Positions 61,186-64,000 of a DNA stretch of 64,000 nucleotides are shown one piece after another. A program made the position numbers and the translations under genes. The stretch's first letter is position 1; every line of letters begins with the position of its first letter. Origin of the DNA: a virus. Location: the IMG/VR virus record IMGVR_UViG_3300044633_003049, positions 147,785-211,784 of that record; one strand, 5' to 3'. The notes under the pieces are model-generated. The model had not been told where the DNA came from and did not search any database. It saw only the letters and a list, made by a program, of their open reading frames with translations.

Positions 61186-63242
61186 TGTCATCATTAAACG
61201 ATAAATTAAGCGATCCAGCTTTTCAACAGAAATCAATAGAACAACCAGAAAAAGGACAACCCACTCCCAAAATATCTAAAACAAAGGTTTTAATTGCTAG
61301 AATTAAAGGGAAAATTCAGGCTGTTAAGGAATTTACCGAAAAGTATAACAATGCAATAGATGAGGATGGTTTTGGGGGTATTATTGATTTTAATGGAGAT
61401 GGTCCATTACTTGCGGATGCAAAAAGAAAAATAAAGAAAAAATTTACAGATTTAAAAACTAAACTGCAGAAAAAAAAAGATGCTGGAAAATTAAAAACCG
61501 ATATTTTTAGTCAAATTATTGATTTAGTTGATACTTTTTTAAATAAAAAAAAATCTACAACTTTTACTGTTAAAAAAACTTACGGGTCTAAATTAACAAC
61601 ACAAAACTTTGTGTCTAAAGACAGATTACATTTTTTAGCACATGAAGCCATTAATACAACAATAACGTCTTCTAAAAATATTGTGATGGATAACGTTAAA
61701 AATATCCTTTTTGCTGGAGACGGTATTTGTGGATCATCGACTCCAATCACGGGTAGTACGTTATTCATACGACCTGGTGAATTTGATTTTATGAATATTT
61801 TGACAATAAACCCAACTAGTAATAGTGGTCAAATTGTCTATGAACCACAAAATCCATCAAGGAATTTAATTAAAATGAATCGTACATTATATTCTACCTT
61901 TACAGCAACAGGAACTACATCGGTTGAAGCATCTGACGGAAAAAAACTATTTGACTTAGAATGGGTGGAAGCAGATCAAGAATTTAAATTAGATAATTTG
62001 TCAGGTGTTGTCACCTTGGCACAAACAGGTGCTACGGTTGGTGGTTTTTTTAATGATTATTATAGTAATATTGAACAGTTAGATTTGTCGGCAGTGGTCA
62101 AAACTGCAACGATGATGGTATTGAAAGGTGATAAATCTGAACCCCCGTTATTTGATATTGGTATGAATGATTTAAATAGATTACTAAATAAATTGATGAA
62201 AGTTTGTAATAACCCAAGTCAAGGATTAAATCAAAGTGCGGAAAATCAATTTAATGAAGACGATGAAGATATTGAATCTTATTTTGATTTTGACGATATG
62301 GAAGGTATTGATTTAGACGACGAGGCGAATAGATTCAATAAAGTTTTAAAATTTACAGATTGTAATAATTTTACAATACCATCAAATCCATCACACTATG
62401 AAGATTTTGTGTATCTTTCAAAAAACAATTTAGATGATGCAGTAAATGACGTCTTTTTAAATACTGCAACAACATCATATCAAGAAGCTGGTGGAACAAT
62501 ACCATTAGTTAATTTTCAAATATCGTTATTCAATAGTTATATTTTAAACTTACCTAAAGCATTGATTGGTTCTATTTTATCACCAAAGTATATTTTACCA
62601 ATTGTAATAATTTATAAATATATAAATTCAACGGGAGGTAATGTTGTTTTATTGGCAAAAGAAATAATGAAAAAATTACATAAATTGTTTTTCAAAATAA
62701 TTAAGGATATTTTATGGAAATTTATAAGTGAGTTTTGGAAATTAGTTAAAAAAGATTTACTTGAATTTTTAAAAATTACAGCGTGGAACATATTAAAAGA
62801 AAAAATTAAAAAATATAGAGATTATATTCTTTCTGTTATAAATTTATTACGTGGACTGTTGGACACAAAGCTTAATAACTGTAATGCATTATTTACTGTG
62901 ATTGATAAAACAATAGATGCTGCATTATTTGGGGGACCTAATTTTCAAGTTCCTGGTATTATTGATTCCTACGCTGATAAAAAATCAGGATTTAGTAATA
63001 CTAGAACTATTATCAATATCGTGAAACAATTAGAAAAACAAGGTATAAATGCATCCCAACCAATATTTGGTAAAGATAATAACTTATTAAATGTTTTGGC
63101 AACAACAGTCCAACAACACACTAAAGAAGTAAATAATAACTCTTACATGCACGGTTCAAATAAACCGATAACGGTGCCTGTTATTAATGGAGTGGCGGTA
63201 ATAGCACGAGGAGCACTTAAAGTCACTGGAGGACTAGCATAA
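61185..63242 (+). CDS. Large virion protein with hydrophobic/amphipathic helices, 685 aa
   Basis: The N-terminal ~130 residues are Lys-rich helices (KKFTDLKTKLQKKKDAGKLK). A Thr/Ser/Asn-rich beta part (~130-450) follows. At ~458-571 comes a run of very hydrophobic and amphipathic helices (YILPIVIIYKYINSTGG; KLFFKIIKDILWKFISEFWK). The C-terminus is soluble (QPIFGKDNNLLNVLATTVQQ, ending ARGALKVTGGLA). It leads directly into a coiled-coil gene and the gp5-like hub gene, so it is probably a tail or hub component, perhaps one that meets the membrane during injection. The membrane role is inference. Confidence 0.65.
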   Translation: MSSLNDKLSDPAFQQKSIEQPEKGQPTPKISKTKVLIARIKGKIQAVKEFTEKYNNAIDEDGFGGIIDFNGDGPLLADAKRKIKKKFTDLKTKLQKKKDAGKLKTDIFSQIIDLVDTFLNKKKSTTFTVKKTYGSKLTTQNFVSKDRLHFLAHEAINTTITSSKNIVMDNVKNILFAGDGICGSSTPITGSTLFIRPGEFDFMNILTINPTSNSGQIVYEPQNPSRNLIKMNRTLYSTFTATGTTSVEASDGKKLFDLEWVEADQEFKLDNLSGVVTLAQTGATVGGFFNDYYSNIEQLDLSAVVKTATMMVLKGDKSEPPLFDIGMNDLNRLLNKLMKVCNNPSQGLNQSAENQFNEDDEDIESYFDFDDMEGIDLDDEANRFNKVLKFTDCNNFTIPSNPSHYEDFVYLSKNNLDDAVNDVFLNTATTSYQEAGGTIPLVNFQISLFNSYILNLPKALIGSILSPKYILPIVIIYKYINSTGGNVVLLAKEIMKKLHKLFFKIIKDILWKFISEFWKLVKKDLLEFLKITAWNILKEKIKKYRDYILSVINLLRGLLDTKLNNCNALFTVIDKTIDAALFGGPNFQVPGIIDSYADKKSGFSNTRTIINIVKQLEKQGINASQPIFGKDNNLLNVLATTVQQHTKEVNNNSYMHGSNKPITVPVINGVAVIARGALKVTGGLA

Positions 63243-63245
63243 TAT

Positions 63246-63446
63246 ATGGAAAAAGAAAAAATTATAGAAATAGTATATGACGTTGAAAATAAATCAAATA
63301 AAGATTTATTCATTGTCGTTAATGAATTATACGAAGAATTTGAAAAGACAAAACAATTAATAATTGATTTAACAAGACATATGGAGAGTGTTGAAAGTTC
63401 ATATAATAAAGTTAATAAAGAAATTGAAAAAAGGATTAAGAAATGA
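63246..63446 (+). CDS. Small coiled-coil protein, 66 aa
   Basis: A single long helix with heptad character: NELYEEFEKTKQLIIDLTRH, then MESVESSYNKVNKEIEKR. It overlaps the gp5-like gene by 4 bases (ATGA), so is translated with it. Probably a hub accessory or chaperone; no family was recognised. Confidence 0.65.
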   Translation: MEKEKIIEIVYDVENKSNKDLFIVVNELYEEFEKTKQLIIDLTRHMESVESSYNKVNKEIEKRIKK

Positions 63447-64000
63447 AAATAATTGATATCGCCATTTGTGTTGATAATAATGACCCAAAAGGTATTGGTC
63501 GTATTCGTGCAGTTAGGTATAGTTCATATACGGGTGAGTTAGAAAAGGCTTTTGATTATAATGCTTGGGATGACAAGGATTTATTTACCGCAATTCCATT
63601 TTTACCGACAAATTTAAATTTCATTCCTGAAAAAGGACAATCAGTTAAAATTATAAATTACGACACTGATAAAGATACTGTGAATTTGGAATATATTGCT
63701 GGCCCATTTACGACTGTTCATGATTATAATGGACAAACACATTCGGCACAACTTGAAAATACAACATACGGTATTGCAGCGAAACACGGTGAAGATGTTA
63801 AAGATAAAGACGGAAATTATATTAAACCAAAATCTAATGGTTCGTTAGCAAAAAATACTGATTATGGTGTTTATGGAAAATATGGTTCTGATGTTATTTT
63901 TACAGAAAATGGTGTGAATATTAGAGGTGGTAAATTGTTAAGTAAATCATTTGCAACAAGTGCACAAAAAAAGACATTATTGTCACATCCGATAATGTCG
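63443..64000 (+). CDS. 5: Baseplate hub/spike protein gp5/VgrG-like, 5' part only
   Basis: 186 codons from ATG 63443 to the window edge, with no stop. The N-terminal ~100 residues show the gp5/VgrG OB-fold: DIAICVDNNDPKGIGRIRAV, then RYSSYTG, FLPTNLNFIPEKGQSVKI and LEYIAGPF. The (D)P...GR(I/V)+V+ signature and the GQ.V.+.. strand are diagnostic. Whether a lysozyme domain or a spike beta-helix follows cannot be seen. It forms the central spike hub. The protein continues beyond the window. Confidence 0.82.
   Translation, partial: MKIIDIAICVDNNDPKGIGRIRAVRYSSYTGELEKAFDYNAWDDKDLFTAIPFLPTNLNFIPEKGQSVKIINYDTDKDTVNLEYIAGPFTTVHDYNGQTHSAQLENTTYGIAAKHGEDVKDKDGNYIKPKSNGSLAKNTDYGVYGKYGSDVIFTENGVNIRGGKLLSKSFATSAQKKTLLSHPIMS

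Noticed and set aside
1-64000. Search for CRISPR arrays, insertion sequences, integrase and attachment sites
   Set aside because: No regularly spaced short palindromic repeats, transposase or integrase motifs, or paired att-like repeats were seen.

Overview
This window is part of a large, AT-rich genome of a contractile-tailed (myovirus) phage of the T4-like supergroup. The case rests on a set of T4-type proteins recognisable by sequence: sheath (gp18), tube (gp19), baseplate wedge gp6, gp25 and gp53, hub-assembly gp26, neck gp13, UvsX, gp32, gp41-type helicase, RNase H/FEN-type exonuclease, family B DNA polymerase and a gp55-like sigma factor. No integrase, bacterial housekeeping gene, tRNA, CRISPR array or insertion sequence was seen. 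The host is probably a member of the Bacteroidota. Shine-Dalgarno-like sequences are scarce before the start codons, and the window carries a small CCGNGC protein of a type I associate with that phylum. The host call is an inference.

Layout. From 41.5 kb down to 0 nearly everything is on the minus strand. In transcription order this is: a probable neck/tail-completion set (41.5-39.2 kb), sheath (39.0-36.1), tube, gp26-like chaperone with an out-of-frame partner ORF, tape measure, two giant tail/baseplate proteins separated by a gp53-like protein (32.4-21.4), and several small genes. A replication and nucleotide block follows (gp32, uvsX, exonuclease, helicase, class II ribonucleotide reductase; 19.8-12.8). 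The baseplate wedge genes then resume (gp25, gp6, a gp7-position protein, other structural proteins), ending with a collagen-like fibre carrying an S74 chaperone domain and a truncated fibre-region gene. The replication block therefore sits inside the tail module and is flanked by intrinsic terminators. Between 41.6 and 51.0 kb the strand alternates: SNF2 helicase (+), PD-(D/E)XK-like protein (-), gp13 neck (+), DNA polymerase (-), two adhesin/fibre genes (-). From 51.0 kb to the end all genes are on the plus strand: unknown virion or assembly genes, three glycosyltransferases, dUTPase, PhoH, a degenerate HAD-like protein, the sigma factor, and the start of a gp5/VgrG-type hub gene.

Regulation. 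A nonamer with consensus TATTTATWD, in the direction of transcription, lies 2-37 bases before the start codons of about 17 mostly structural genes and was not seen before the replication genes. I propose it as the late-promoter core. It is the reverse complement of the classical T4 late box. Six rho-independent terminators are visible. A previously unlisted 52-codon ribbon-helix-helix-like gene on the plus strand lies next to the sheath promoter, with five copies of an ATCTTT/AAAGAT half-site in between. This looks like a local repressor-operator circuit.

Other points of interest are a probable +1 frameshift or hidden ORF at the gp26-tape measure junction, an intrinsic terminator encoded inside a conserved small protein, an orphan restriction-fold protein, and a WYL-like domain in a gene among virion/assembly genes. 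All family assignments are by eye, without database searches.
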